From Pseudoxanthomonas composti (GTDB lineage Bacteria > Pseudomonadota > Gammaproteobacteria > Xanthomonadales > Xanthomonadaceae), in assembly GCF_004122095.1 (NCBI RefSeq), contig NZ_SAWZ01000001.1:1-64000 (forward strand): DNA of 64,000 nucleotides. Reading direction: 5' to 3'. The stretch's first letter is position 1. Each line of letters starts with the position of its first letter. The notes below the pieces were generated by a model, which was not told the origin of the DNA, searched no databases, and saw only the letters and a program-made list of their open reading frames with translations. The position numbers were made by a program, and so were the translations under genes. Positions 1 through 8,307 of this stretch are shown here, in pieces.

Positions 1-50
1 GCTCTTCCATCCACCCTACGTAGGGTGGATGGCGCTCTTCCATCCACCAT
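1..50. repeat. Interspersed palindromic repeat, copy 1 (one and a half units)
   Basis: The 40-bp unit at 11-50 begins with the perfect palindrome CCACCCTACGTAGGGTGG. It continues into a second stem, GGTGGATGG - 7 nt - CCATCCACC. The two stems share the GGGTGGATGG arm, so two alternative hairpins are possible. Bases 1-10 match the tail of a preceding unit, so at least one and a half units are in tandem. The same unit recurs at 127-166 and 18569-18608. No gene lies in it. It behaves like a REP-type intergenic element; the mobilising enzyme is not in the window. Confidence 0.8.
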
Positions 51-126
51 CGCGGCGCATCGAACGAAGCGCGCGCGCCCTCACCTCAGCCGTCGCCAAA
101 GCCCCGGTGGGCAAGCTTCGCGTTGC

Positions 127-166
127 CCACCCTACGTAGGGTGGATGGCGCTCTTCCATCCACCAT
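127..166. repeat. Interspersed palindromic repeat, copy 2
   Basis: This is a full 40-bp copy of the unit at 11-50, identical over the palindrome and the second stem-loop. With copy 1 it fills most of the sequence downstream of sdhD. Bases 167-232 hold nothing I recognise. Confidence 0.8.
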
Positions 167-232
167 CACCACAATCGACCGCCGGAGCACCGATATGCAT
201 GGCCCACGTGTCAACCCCACCCAACCGAGCCG

Positions 233-619
233 CTAAGACGTGGAAAACGCCATGCGAAGCACCGAGACCATGCTCACGGCCGCGCACGCGAAGAAGATCG
301 CCCTGTTGGCGATCTGCAGCAGCAGCGACAGCCACTGCATGTGCACGTAATCCTCCAGGATGACCTGAATGCCGAGCATGCTGTGCCAATAGGTGAGCCC
401 AAGGAACAGCAGCAAAAGGATGGTGTTGACCGGCGCGCCCACCGCCTGGACCACCTCGCCAGGGCTGGCAGCGGCCAGGCCGATGACGAACACCGCGAAC
501 CAGATCGTAAGCACGCACAGCCCCAGTGCGGTGAGCCGCTGGATGACCCAGTGGTCCAGCCCGGATTTGGCCGAACCCAGCCCCGAGGCGTTCTTCAGCG
601 GCGTCCTCAACCGTGTCAT
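233..619 (-). CDS. sdhD: Succinate dehydrogenase membrane anchor subunit SdhD
   Basis: A 128-residue protein with three hydrophobic membrane segments (about residues 28-52, 60-83 and 97-122). It carries the SdhD-like stretch HSMLGIQVILEDYV before the last helix. With SdhC it anchors the flavoprotein and iron-sulfur subunits in the inner membrane and forms the quinone and haem b site. Its ATG overlaps the end of sdhC by 4 bp (ATGA), as expected for a translationally coupled operon. sdhA and sdhB would be expected next, but the remaining 232 bp hold only repeats, so sdhAB must begin outside the window or lie elsewhere. Confidence 0.9.
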   Translation of the reverse strand: MTRLRTPLKNASGLGSAKSGLDHWVIQRLTALGLCVLTIWFAVFVIGLAAASPGEVVQAVGAPVNTILLLLFLGLTYWHSMLGIQVILEDYVHMQWLSLLLQIANRAIFFACAAVSMVSVLRMAFSTS

Positions 620-1002
620 GCCCCTGCCCTCCCCCACGGAACCAGCATCAACAGGGCGGTCAGGGCGAGGCTGCCGATCACCGTGGTCCAGGCCGTGGCC
701 TTGAACGCGTCGATGGAGCAAAACCAGCCCGCGTCCTGCAGCAGGTGCCGCAGCCCGGCCAGCGAATGGAACACCAGACACCAGGTCCAACCAGCCATGA
801 GGACCAGGCCGTACCAGCTGGACAGATGCTGCTGGATCGCCGTCCAACGCAGCGCGTCGCCCTGCAGCGCGAACAGGACGCCTGCGATGGCCACGGCGCC
901 GACGGCCAATACCGCGCCGGTTGCCCGGTTCAAGATCGAGACGACCATCTGGATCTGCCACCGATAGACCTGCAGATGGGGCGAGATCGGGCGTGGCCGC
1001 AT
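616..1002 (-). CDS. sdhC: Succinate dehydrogenase cytochrome b556 subunit SdhC
   Basis: A 128-residue protein with the family N-terminal signature RPISPHLQVYR, three membrane helices and the helix-II motif HSLAGLRHLLQD. His79 in this motif aligns with the axial haem ligand of E. coli SdhC (His84). AAGGGA lies about 6 nt upstream of the ATG, which supports the start. It is the first gene of a leftward sdhCD unit. The 257 bp between it and the rightward lipoprotein gene at 1260 must hold divergent promoters; I see no clear operator there. Confidence 0.92.
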   Translation of the reverse strand: MRPRPISPHLQVYRWQIQMVVSILNRATGAVLAVGAVAIAGVLFALQGDALRWTAIQQHLSSWYGLVLMAGWTWCLVFHSLAGLRHLLQDAGWFCSIDAFKATAWTTVIGSLALTALLMLVPWGRAGA

Positions 1003-1259
1003 GGAAAGTCCCTTCAGGTGAGGCGGCGACGGTGCCGGGCCAGGCGCAAGACGCGGATGAAGATCGACAGCGCCGCGGGCGATCGCCGGAAATAATTGCC
1101 GCCGCCAACGCGTAAGGCGGCCGCTTGCAGCCGCGCAGGTGCCGGCACTTCTTGCACGCTCACGCGATACGGCCAGACATCGGCCCGGCGCGCCATCGCA
1201 TTTGCGCTAACACCTTGCGGCCTAGCGTGCCGCTTCCACCTCAGCCAAGGATCTCCATC

Positions 1260-1862
1260 GTGCGCACGCTCCTCTTCAGCAGCCTCGCCCTGCTTGCCCT
1301 GTCCGCCTGCTCGGACAACGCACCGCCCCAGGACAGCACGGGCCCGGCGATGGACCAGCCCTCCAACAATGCGCCCGACCAAGGCAAACCAGGCCCTGCC
1401 GCCGGCATGCGCGAGGCGCCGGAGACCACGCTGGCACCAGCCGATGCCGAGGCGCTGGGGCTGGTCTCGGCGATCAACCAGCACGAGGTCAAGACGGCCC
1501 AGCAGGCCCAGGGCCGCCAGCTGCCTGCCAAGGTCAACGACTACGCGGCGATGATGATCAAGGACCACACCGAAAACGACCGCGTCATCCACCGGCTGGG
1601 CACGCCCGCCCAGAGCGAAGCGGTGCAGGCGCAGAAGGAGAAGGGCGAGGCGGAGCTGGCCGCGCTGGGAACGCGCCAGGACGACTACGCCAAGGCCTAC
1701 GTGGAAGCGATGATCAAGGGCCACACCGAGGCGTTGAAGACGCTGGACGAGAAGCTGCTGCCCTCGGCGCAGGCGACGGAGGTCAAGCAGCACCTGCAGA
1801 TGACGCGGGAAGCGGTGGCCCACCACCTGGAAGAAGCCAAGGCGCTGCCGACATTGCCCTGA
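1260..1862 (+). CDS. DUF4142-type lipoprotein
   Basis: A 200-residue protein. The GTG start gives a compact lipoprotein signal (hydrophobic residues 4-16, lipobox L-S-A-C with Cys17). A Pro/Gln/Asn-rich linker follows. The rest, from about residue 60, is helical, with paired motifs typical of DUF4142 ferritin-like four-helix bundles (MMIKDHTEND; AMIKGHTEALKTLD). Members are predicted periplasmic or outer-membrane proteins, often linked to stress; no enzymatic role is established. An upstream in-frame ATG at 1125 would add about 45 residues ahead of the signal, so I reject it. Confidence 0.8.
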   Translation: MRTLLFSSLALLALSACSDNAPPQDSTGPAMDQPSNNAPDQGKPGPAAGMREAPETTLAPADAEALGLVSAINQHEVKTAQQAQGRQLPAKVNDYAAMMIKDHTENDRVIHRLGTPAQSEAVQAQKEKGEAELAALGTRQDDYAKAYVEAMIKGHTEALKTLDEKLLPSAQATEVKQHLQMTREAVAHHLEEAKALPTLP

Positions 1863-2016
1863 GCGCCGGCTGCTCCCAGTGCCGTGCACGACGCGATACG
1901 GCGCCGTGAGAGCTTCCCCGACCCGCTTGCCCGCAGGGAACATGCGCGGGCGGTGGACGGCCCCCGTCGCCGGACGCCAGCGCACACAGAATCGCGTCAG
2001 CCAGGCCCGCCGGCGC

Positions 2017-4473
2017 TCACTCCGCTGGCGTCGCTGGCGCCTGCTCCAGTCGCAGGTTGAAGTCGTCGGGCGGTTCCTGCCCAAGCAGATGCTCGACAAA
2101 GTAGTCCCACATGCGCTGGGTGTAATACGCATCGGTGCGATAGAAGCCATGCGCGCGATTGGGCAGGTACATCAGGTCGTAGCGCTTGTTGGCCTTGGTC
2201 AGCGCGTCGATCAGCTGCAGCGTCACCGCCGGCAGCGCGTTCTCGTCCAGATCGCCGTAGACCAGCATCAGCTTGCCCTTCAGCCGGCCGGCCAGGGGCG
2301 ACATGTCCAGCGCGGCATAGTTGTCCGGCACCGCCGTTGGATCGGGCGCGCTGCTGCGTCCCTTGCCGTAGTCGGGGATGGGGAACACCGCTTCCACCGG
2401 ATAAAAGCCCTGGAAGTTCTGCGGACCGGCCGAGGACACGGCCACCTTGAAGAACTCCGGATAGGTCAGGATGGCACGCGCGGAGGTGTAGCCGCCGAAG
2501 GAATGGCCATAGATGCCGACCCGCTCCAGATCGAAGCTGCCATAGCGCTGCGCCAGCTGGCGCAGGCCGGCGACGTGGTCGGCCAGCTGCGGCTCGGCGA
2601 AGGCCGCGTAGCTGGCCTCGTTGAACGCCTTGGAGCGGCCGGGCGTGCCTCGCCCATCGATCGTCACCACGATGAAGCCCAGCTCGGCCAGGCTGGCGCG
2701 CGAGCGCGGGTTCATGGCCAGCACCGCCTCGGGATAGCTGGCCGGTGCGCTGGTCACCTGTGGCCCGCCGTAGATCGCGTCGATCACCGGGTAGCGCTTG
2801 CCGGCCTGCATATCCGGCGGAAAGTACACCGTGCCCCAGATGGGGGTGCGGCCATCGGCCGAGAGGAGCTTCACCCGCGTGGGCGCACGCCAGCCGGCGG
2901 CGGCCAGCGCGGACACGTCGGCGGTTTCCAGCGTGTGCAGGATGCGGCCGTCGATCGCCGAGCGCAGCACCGTCACTGGCGGTTGCTCCAGCGAGGAGTA
3001 GCTGTCGATCAGCACCTGCCCGTCCGGCGACAGGCCTGCGTTCTGCGCCGAGCCGGCCACGGCGTTGCCCATCGGTCGTGCGCGCACCACGTGCACGCCA
3101 GGCTCCGGCGTCAGCAGCGTCTCTCTGCCGCCATCGAGCGGGACGCTGTACACACGCACGTGGTAGGCGTCGGCATCTTCATCGGTGCCGCCGGCGGTGA
3201 AGAACAGGCGCCGGGCCTGCTCGTCGACGCCAATGACATCGCGCACGGTCCGCTCGCCGCTGGTCAGCTTGCGCTTGAGCGCACCGCTGCGCAGATCGTA
3301 GAGGTAGAGCTGGCCCCAGCCATCGCGCTCGGAAAACCAGACCACCTCGTTGCTGCGCTCCAGCACGCGCACGTTCGGCGGGTTGTAGATGAAGGCGTTG
3401 AAGCGGCCCAGGATCGGCGTGGCCTCGCGCACCGCCAGCCGGGTACGGCCGCTGGCCAGGTCGATCTCCACCAGCGCACGCTCGCGCTGCCCGCGCGTCA
3501 CCGCCAGGCCCCAGGCCCGGCGCAGGTCGCCGGACCAGGCGAACACCGTGTCCATGAAGCTCCAGCCCTCGGGCAAGTCCAGCACGGTCTTGCGCTTGCG
3601 GGCGATATCGAACAGCGCCACCTCCTGGCGACCGCGCTCGGCATCGCCCAGCAGCGGGATGCGCGGCTGCCACAGCTTCGGACGGAAGCTGCCATCCTGC
3701 GGCACCGACTCCAGAAACGGGTACGGACGCACGGCGCGCTCATCCACGCGCTCACTCAGCAAATAGCGGCTGTCCGGCGACCAGTCCAGCCCCACCGGCG
3801 GCAGGGGCTGGCGCGCCCGCATGCGCGGAATGGCGAACAACGAGGTGCCTGGTGCTGTGCCGTAGGCGAAATGCGCCACGCCGTCATCGGTCAGCGCCAG
3901 CGGTTCGGCATCGCCCTGCTGCAGCCACAGGTTGTGGCCGCGGACGAGAACGCCCTGCTGCCCGTCCGGCGCGCTCAGCACGCCCGGCCGCTCAGGCGTG
4001 CCGGCGCTACTGCTGCAGCGGCCATCGGCGCGTTGGCAACGCAGGACGCGGTCGGCCAGGGTGACGGTGACATCCTTGGCACTGATCGCGGTCACCGGCA
4101 GCGGCTGCGGCAGCTCGGCCTCGCCCAGGCGCTGCTGCAGCCCCTGCCGCAGCAGGCGCGGGTCGATGGCCGGCTCGCGTTTGCCGGACGCGGTCTCGAC
4201 GATCACCCATTCGGGGCCATCACGTCCGTCGCGCTGGTACCAGAAGCGCTTTCCCCCTTCGATCCAGTGCGGCACCACGGTCGCGTTCTCGATCGCCCCT
4301 GCCAGGTTGGCATCGAGCACCCGCTCGGCCCGTGCGTAGGCCCCGGACATCTGGTCCTGTGCACGGGCCGTGTGCGGCAGCGCTACCGCCAGCAACAGGC
4401 CTCCGGCAATACGCGCCCACCGCCAGGATCCGCTTGCAGCCAACATCATCGCGTCTGAGTCCTTCATCGGCAC
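2017..4473 (-). CDS. Exported S9 family prolyl oligopeptidase / dipeptidyl peptidase IV-like
   Basis: An 818-residue protein with an N-terminal signal peptide ending about residue 38 (A-R-A). A beta-propeller region follows (about 40-540), with a DPP-IV-like N-terminal part (WSPDSRYLL). The alpha/beta hydrolase domain is at about 550-800. The triad is visible: Ser658 in GHSFGGY, Asp743 in GDLDEN and His775 in NRAHG. It should act in the periplasm or outside the cell, removing dipeptides or cleaving oligopeptides. It is convergent with the DUF4142 gene (154-bp gap). About 550 bp upstream of its start contain a possible small gene and a response-regulator box. DPP-IV-like is more likely than acylaminoacyl peptidase because of the D-x-D-E-N motif. 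Confidence 0.88.
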   Translation of the reverse strand: MPMKDSDAMMLAASGSWRWARIAGGLLLAVALPHTARAQDQMSGAYARAERVLDANLAGAIENATVVPHWIEGGKRFWYQRDGRDGPEWVIVETASGKREPAIDPRLLRQGLQQRLGEAELPQPLPVTAISAKDVTVTLADRVLRCQRADGRCSSSAGTPERPGVLSAPDGQQGVLVRGHNLWLQQGDAEPLALTDDGVAHFAYGTAPGTSLFAIPRMRARQPLPPVGLDWSPDSRYLLSERVDERAVRPYPFLESVPQDGSFRPKLWQPRIPLLGDAERGRQEVALFDIARKRKTVLDLPEGWSFMDTVFAWSGDLRRAWGLAVTRGQRERALVEIDLASGRTRLAVREATPILGRFNAFIYNPPNVRVLERSNEVVWFSERDGWGQLYLYDLRSGALKRKLTSGERTVRDVIGVDEQARRLFFTAGGTDEDADAYHVRVYSVPLDGGRETLLTPEPGVHVVRARPMGNAVAGSAQNAGLSPDGQVLIDSYSSLEQPPVTVLRSAIDGRILHTLETADVSALAAAGWRAPTRVKLLSADGRTPIWGTVYFPPDMQAGKRYPVIDAIYGGPQVTSAPASYPEAVLAMNPRSRASLAELGFIVVTIDGRGTPGRSKAFNEASYAAFAEPQLADHVAGLRQLAQRYGSFDLERVGIYGHSFGGYTSARAILTYPEFFKVAVSSAGPQNFQGFYPVEAVFPIPDYGKGRSSAPDPTAVPDNYAALDMSPLAGRLKGKLMLVYGDLDENALPAVTLQLIDALTKANKRYDLMYLPNRAHGFYRTDAYYTQRMWDYFVEHLLGQEPPDDFNLRLEQAPATPAE

Positions 4474-4539
4474 CCGTCATGGGCAGACATTGCAGGCTGC
4501 ACCATGCTGCGCAGCCATGGCGGGCCGCTGCTGGATCCA

Positions 4540-4556
4540 GGGGCCTGGAAGGCCCC
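4540..4556 (-). terminator. GC-rich hairpin after the candidate small gene
   Basis: A 7-bp perfect stem with a 3-nt loop (GGGGCCT-GGA-AGGCCCC) lies immediately after the stop codon of the possible small gene at 4558-4776. It lacks a U-tract, so it may only stabilise a 3' end or attenuate. Confidence 0.4.
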
Positions 4557-4557
4557 C

Positions 4558-4776
4558 TTAGCCCGGGCGCAGCTTGATCGCCTGCATCCAGCCTAGACCG
4601 ATACCCAGCGAAAGGGAAAGCGCAAGCGCGCGATCTCCACGTCCGCCGCAGCTGCAGGGCGCGGCAGGCGCGGCGTGGATCGCACGGTTTCCTCGCGCCG
4701 CGCATGCGCTGCAGGTCCGATTCTCCAACGCCCGCGGCGCCGTGCGCGTGGTTTGCATCGAAGGCTTTCTGTGCAT
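4558..4776 (-). CDS. Possible small protein of unknown function (72 aa)
   Basis: A candidate rather than an established gene. The ATG at 4776 has GAGGAG 8 nt upstream, a near-ideal ribosome site. The 72-residue product has four cysteines (TCSAC and PCSCGG) and a hydrophobic C-terminal stretch (ALALSLSLGIGLGW) that could be a membrane helix. Third-position GC looks lower than in neighbouring genes, which argues against it. A CTTAAA-N5-CTTAAA box sits 114 bp upstream and a hairpin follows the stop codon. Together these suggest a small response-regulator-controlled transcription unit. I recognise no homologue. Confidence 0.35.
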   Translation of the reverse strand: MHRKPSMQTTRTAPRALENRTCSACAARGNRAIHAAPAAPCSCGGRGDRALALSLSLGIGLGWMQAIKLRPG

Positions 4777-4890
4777 GCCCATTGCTCCTCATGCCGTGGG
4801 GTCGATCGCCCGGACCCAAGTGAGCGGCCCGGCGCCGGCACGCACCGCCGATGTGGTGTTGCCGTCGCAGGGACATTGAACCTGCGCCGT

Positions 4891-4907
4891 TTTAAGCCAG
4901 CTTTAAG
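4891..4907 (-). promoter_or_regulatory. PmrA-like response regulator box (CTTAAA-N5-CTTAAA)
   Basis: The minus strand reads CTTAAA, five bases, CTTAAA. This fits the known PmrA-type direct repeat (Y-TTAA-K, N5, Y-TTAA). The arrangement matches the boxes at 8129 and 8215 next to the response regulator gene and the dehydrogenase cluster. Likely targets are the candidate small gene (4776) or the exported peptidase (4473). Confidence 0.5.
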
Positions 4908-5022
4908 CGCCGACTGGGTGGCGCGCTTTCATGCCGCCATGGTCTTTCCACGCAGGCCTGGGATCGAAGTCTCCAGGCGACGTGCGTGCTCGGCTGGCGC
5001 AGAAACCCAAGGCGCCGCGGCG

Positions 5023-5946
5023 CTAGGCATCCAGGTGCCGGGAGAAGAACGCGGCCAGGCGAGCGACCGCGGGCTCGACATACTGCGGCACGTGGTACAG
5101 GTCGTAGTGTCCGGCACCCTCGACCACATAGAGGTCCTTGTCCGTTGCCGGTGAGCGCTCATACAGGCGCCGACCGGCTTCGTACTGGCCGGTATTGCCG
5201 CGCTTGCCGCCGACCACGACCTGCAGCGGCTGGGTCAGCAGGTCCGGCACCAGGTCGAAGGCATTGAAGCTGAGCAGCTGCGCATAGCTGGAGAACAGCA
5301 GGCGGTTGGTCGACCCGGGGTGCCGATAAGACGACTCGCGATAGAAGCCCACCGCCTCGAGCAGCTCCGGGTCGCTCACGCCTTCGGCCTGCGCCTGCTG
5401 CAGGCTGTCGGGAATCCACGCATTGCGCCTGTGCGCGCCGCCACGAGCCTCGTGGGTGCGCTGCCAGCCCACGGCGCGCAGCGTGTCGGCCATGCCCTTG
5501 GCCGCGGACATGTCGCGAAAGGCCTGGCCGATATCGTTGGCCACCACCGTGCCGACCGCCTTGACACGATGCTCGGTGAGCGCGGCCTTGATCGCATAGC
5601 CGCCACCGGCGCAGATACCGAGCAGGCCGACCCGCTCCTCGGCCACGAACGGCCGCGTCATCAGGTAGTCCACCGCGCAGCGGATGTCCTCCACGCGCAC
5701 GGCTGGGTCCTCCAGGTCCCTGGGCTGGCCACCGCTGGCACCCTGGTAGGAAGGATCGAAAGTGAGGGCGATGAAGCCCGCTCGCGCCAGCCGGCTGGCG
5801 TAGACCGCGCCGATCTGCTCCTTGACGCTGCTGCCCGGGGTGGCGATGACGAGCGCGGGATAGGATCCGGCGGCATCGAAGCCGGTCGGCAGATGCAGAT
5901 CCGCGGCGACCGTGATGCCTCTGTTGCTGAAGGACACGTGTTCCAT
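5023..5946 (-). CDS. Alpha/beta hydrolase (dienelactone hydrolase / YcjY-like)
   Basis: A 307-residue soluble protein starting MEHVSFSNRG, the usual N-terminus of this group. The nucleophile elbow reads G-I-C-A-G-G-G, with Cys112 where serine hydrolases have Ser; this is typical of dienelactone hydrolase relatives. A histidine in EGAGHYDLY near the C-terminus is the likely catalytic His. An oxyanion-region PGSSVKEQ motif is present. The substrate is unknown. It lies 76 bp beyond the end of the sensor kinase gene on the same strand, so it may be read through from the two-component operon. The reading frame extends upstream, but that part overlaps the kinase and is not convincing protein. Confidence 0.8.
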   Translation of the reverse strand: MEHVSFSNRGITVAADLHLPTGFDAAGSYPALVIATPGSSVKEQIGAVYASRLARAGFIALTFDPSYQGASGGQPRDLEDPAVRVEDIRCAVDYLMTRPFVAEERVGLLGICAGGGYAIKAALTEHRVKAVGTVVANDIGQAFRDMSAAKGMADTLRAVGWQRTHEARGGAHRRNAWIPDSLQQAQAEGVSDPELLEAVGFYRESSYRHPGSTNRLLFSSYAQLLSFNAFDLVPDLLTQPLQVVVGGKRGNTGQYEAGRRLYERSPATDKDLYVVEGAGHYDLYHVPQYVEPAVARLAAFFSRHLDA

Positions 5947-6022
5947 GACCACTCCTCCGCCTGTGTCGGTTGCCTGCAATGACGTCACGCACGTGCGAAC
6001 CCGCTGACGGTCCTGGCCCGCG

Positions 6023-7420
6023 TTACCGAGCCCGGCTGGCCTGCGCAGTGCGCTCGCCCGCCGGGAACTGGATCTCCACGCCGAAGCCCCGCCCACCCAG
6101 GCCGGAGCCGCAGCGCAACTGGCCCCGGTGCGAGGCCACCACGCGCTCGACCAGCGACAAGCCCATGCCGATGCCGTGCGCACGCCCGGCCGCGCCAGCG
6201 CGATAGAAGCGCTCGAACACCCGTTGCCGGTCCGCCTCGGCGATGCCCGGCCCGTCATCGGCCACGATCAGCACCGCCTGGCGCTGGTCCTGTGCTTCCA
6301 CCAGCTGGGTCTGCAGCTTGACCCGCGTGCCGGGACCGCCGTGGCGCAGCGCGTTGTCCAGCAGGTTGCGCACCAGGATGCCCAGGTCGTCGATGTCGCC
6401 CTGCACCGGCACGCTGACCACGTCCACGTCGATGCGCTGGCCCGAGCGCTGCGCCAACAGGTGGAACTCATCGGAGACCATGCTGACCACCAGGCCGAGG
6501 TCCACATCCTGCGCGCGCGCCGGTGCGCTGCCGGCCTCCACCCTGGCGCTGTCCAGCAACTGCTGGGCCAGGCGCGAGGTGCGCTCGATCCCGGTGATGA
6601 GATGGTCCAAGGCTTCCTTGGACTCCTGCTTGCTGCCCGCATGCTCCAGCACCTGCGCCTGGGCCAGCAGCGCGGCCAGCGGCGTGCGCAGCTCGTGCGC
6701 GGCCTCGCTCAGGAACGCGCGCTCGCGCTGCATGGCATGGCCCAGGCGCTGCATCAGTCCGTTGAAGGCGCCCACCAGCGGCGCGAATTCGCTGGGCAGG
6801 CCCTGCTGCGGCACCGGCGCAAGATCCAGCTCGGCGCGCCTGGCCAGCTTGCTGCTGAGCCTGCCCACCGGCCGCAGCGACCAGTGGATCACCAGCCAGA
6901 TGGCGATCCCGATCACCAGCAGCAATGCTACCGCGGTCACCAGGCTCAGGCGCAGCCAGCGTTGCAGCTCGGCCTGCAAGGCCGCCTGCGGCAAGCCGAC
7001 CTGCACCTGCACGCGCCCGTCGTCGTCGCTGACGGAAAACACCCGCCAGGCCGCGCCTGCGATGGTCGTGTCCGCGTAGCCGTCCTTGAAGTCGCTGGAC
7101 ATCGGGTGCGGCGGCGCCGGCTTGGACGAGAGCAGCCGGCGCCCGGTGCCGCGCTCCCACACCTGAAAGCCCAGCGCGCCGAACTTGCCGCCGGTCGGGG
7201 CCATCTGGTCCTGCAGCGAGAACTGCCGCTGCTGGCCGGCGGTGCCGATGTCCGCCGGCATGGACAGCAGGATCTGCTCGGCCACATTGCGCAGCATGCC
7301 GTCGATCTCGCCGCATTGCCGCGTGGTCATCTGCACGAACTGGATGACGAACCAGCTGGCCCAGGCGGCCAGCAGCACGCCGGCCAGCGTGATCAGCAGG
7401 CGACTGCGCAGCGAGCGCAT
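6023..7420 (-). CDS. Two-component sensor histidine kinase (PmrB/QseC-like)
   Basis: A 465-residue inner-membrane kinase. It has an N-terminal membrane helix (about 8-28), a roughly 135-residue periplasmic sensor region and a second helix at about 163-187. A HAMP-like segment (WSLRPVGRLSSKLARR) follows, then the dimerisation box with His242 in AAHELRTPLAALL. The ATPase motifs are N-box NLLDNALRHG, G1 DDGPGIAEADR and G2 GMGLSLVERV. It should autophosphorylate and pass phosphate to the adjacent response regulator, whose stop codon overlaps its ATG by one base (TGATG). The sensed signal is not evident; no metal-binding E-x-x-E cluster stands out in the periplasmic part. Confidence 0.9.
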   Translation of the reverse strand: MRSLRSRLLITLAGVLLAAWASWFVIQFVQMTTRQCGEIDGMLRNVAEQILLSMPADIGTAGQQRQFSLQDQMAPTGGKFGALGFQVWERGTGRRLLSSKPAPPHPMSSDFKDGYADTTIAGAAWRVFSVSDDDGRVQVQVGLPQAALQAELQRWLRLSLVTAVALLLVIGIAIWLVIHWSLRPVGRLSSKLARRAELDLAPVPQQGLPSEFAPLVGAFNGLMQRLGHAMQRERAFLSEAAHELRTPLAALLAQAQVLEHAGSKQESKEALDHLITGIERTSRLAQQLLDSARVEAGSAPARAQDVDLGLVVSMVSDEFHLLAQRSGQRIDVDVVSVPVQGDIDDLGILVRNLLDNALRHGGPGTRVKLQTQLVEAQDQRQAVLIVADDGPGIAEADRQRVFERFYRAGAAGRAHGIGMGLSLVERVVASHRGQLRCGSGLGGRGFGVEIQFPAGERTAQASRAR

Positions 7421-8085
7421 CACCTCTCGTCCCCGACGCGATAACCGAAGCCCAGCTCGGTGACCACCACATCCTCGCCAAGCTTGCGGCGCAGCTGATG
7501 CACATAGACCGCCACGGTGTTGCTGCCGACCTCGGCATCGCCACCGTACAGGCGGTCCTGCAGCTGGTCCCGGCTCAGCACCCGGCCCTTGGCCTCGAAC
7601 AGGGTCAACAGGATGCGGAATTCGTTGGCGGCCAGGCCCACGCGCGCGCCGCGACGGCTCACCGTGCGCGCGGCCGGGTCGATCTCCAGGTCGCGCCAAC
7701 GCAGCAGCGGGGTGACATTGCCGGTGCTTCGCCGCAGCACCGCGCGCAGCCGCGCCAGCATCTCATCGCGCTGGAAAGGTTTGACGATGTAGTCGTCGGC
7801 GCCGGCATCCAGGCCGCGCACGCGGTCGCTGAGCTGGTCGCGCGCGGTGATGATCATCACCGGCGTGGGGTCGTAACGCTGGCGCATGGTGGACAGCACC
7901 TCCAGTCCCGATGCGCCGGGCAAGCCCAGGTCCAGCAGCACCGCGATGAAGGCATGGTCCACCAGTGCGGTCCTGGCGCATTCGGCATCCATGCAATGCA
8001 CCACGCGCCAGCCCTCCTGGCCAAGCGCGGAGGTCAGCGCGCGACCCAGCATCGGATCGTCTTCGACCAGCAGGATGGATTCCAT
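7420..8085 (-). CDS. OmpR/PhoB-family response regulator (PmrA/QseB-like)
   Basis: A 221-residue regulator. The receiver domain (1-115) has the acidic pocket E8/D9/D10, phosphoacceptor Asp52, Thr80 and Lys102. A winged-helix DNA-binding domain (about 125-218) contains the recognition-helix motif SNTVAVYVHQLRRKLG. It is the first gene of the operon with the histidine kinase. A direct repeat CTTAAT-N5-CTTAAT lies 43 bp upstream of its ATG in its own promoter, consistent with autoregulation by a PmrA-type regulator. That the regulon includes the dehydrogenase/transporter cluster on the other side is inferred from a second box. Confidence 0.92.
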   Translation of the reverse strand: MESILLVEDDPMLGRALTSALGQEGWRVVHCMDAECARTALVDHAFIAVLLDLGLPGASGLEVLSTMRQRYDPTPVMIITARDQLSDRVRGLDAGADDYIVKPFQRDEMLARLRAVLRRSTGNVTPLLRWRDLEIDPAARTVSRRGARVGLAANEFRILLTLFEAKGRVLSRDQLQDRLYGGDAEVGSNTVAVYVHQLRRKLGEDVVVTELGFGYRVGDER

Positions 8086-8128
8086 GGAACGGCTTCCCAG
8101 CGACGGACGCCGAGTGTGATCGGCCCGA

Positions 8129-8145
8129 ATTAAGAACCGATTAAG
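8129..8145 (-). promoter_or_regulatory. PmrA-like box in the response regulator promoter
   Basis: The minus strand reads CTTAAT, five bases (CGGTT), CTTAAT: a perfect direct repeat with the 11-bp centre spacing used by PmrA-family dimers. It sits 43 bp upstream of the response regulator start, suggesting autoregulation. Confidence 0.65.
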
Positions 8146-8214
8146 TGCGGCGCAACAAGAAGATCCGCGCGCGTTCCCTTTGCTGGAAATTCTCGATTGG
8201 CGCCAGTGCGAGGC

Positions 8215-8231
8215 CTTAAACCCGACTTAAT
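8215..8231 (+). promoter_or_regulatory. PmrA-like box upstream of the dehydrogenase/transporter cluster
   Basis: The plus strand reads CTTAAA, CCCGA, CTTAAT. Spacing and sequence match the box at 8129 in the opposite orientation. It points at the first dehydrogenase gene, 76 bp downstream, so the divergent region 8086-8307 probably serves both transcription units under the same regulator. Confidence 0.6.
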
Positions 8232-8307
8232 TCCATCGGCAAAAACTCCGGCTCGAGCACGGGGCAACACCGCGTGCTTTCTCCCATCCACTCGACGAGC
8301 CAAGCAC

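Noticed and set aside
1879-4458. An 859-codon open frame opposite the exported S9 peptidase
   Set aside because: It is an antisense shadow; the peptidase has an intact triad and signal peptide.
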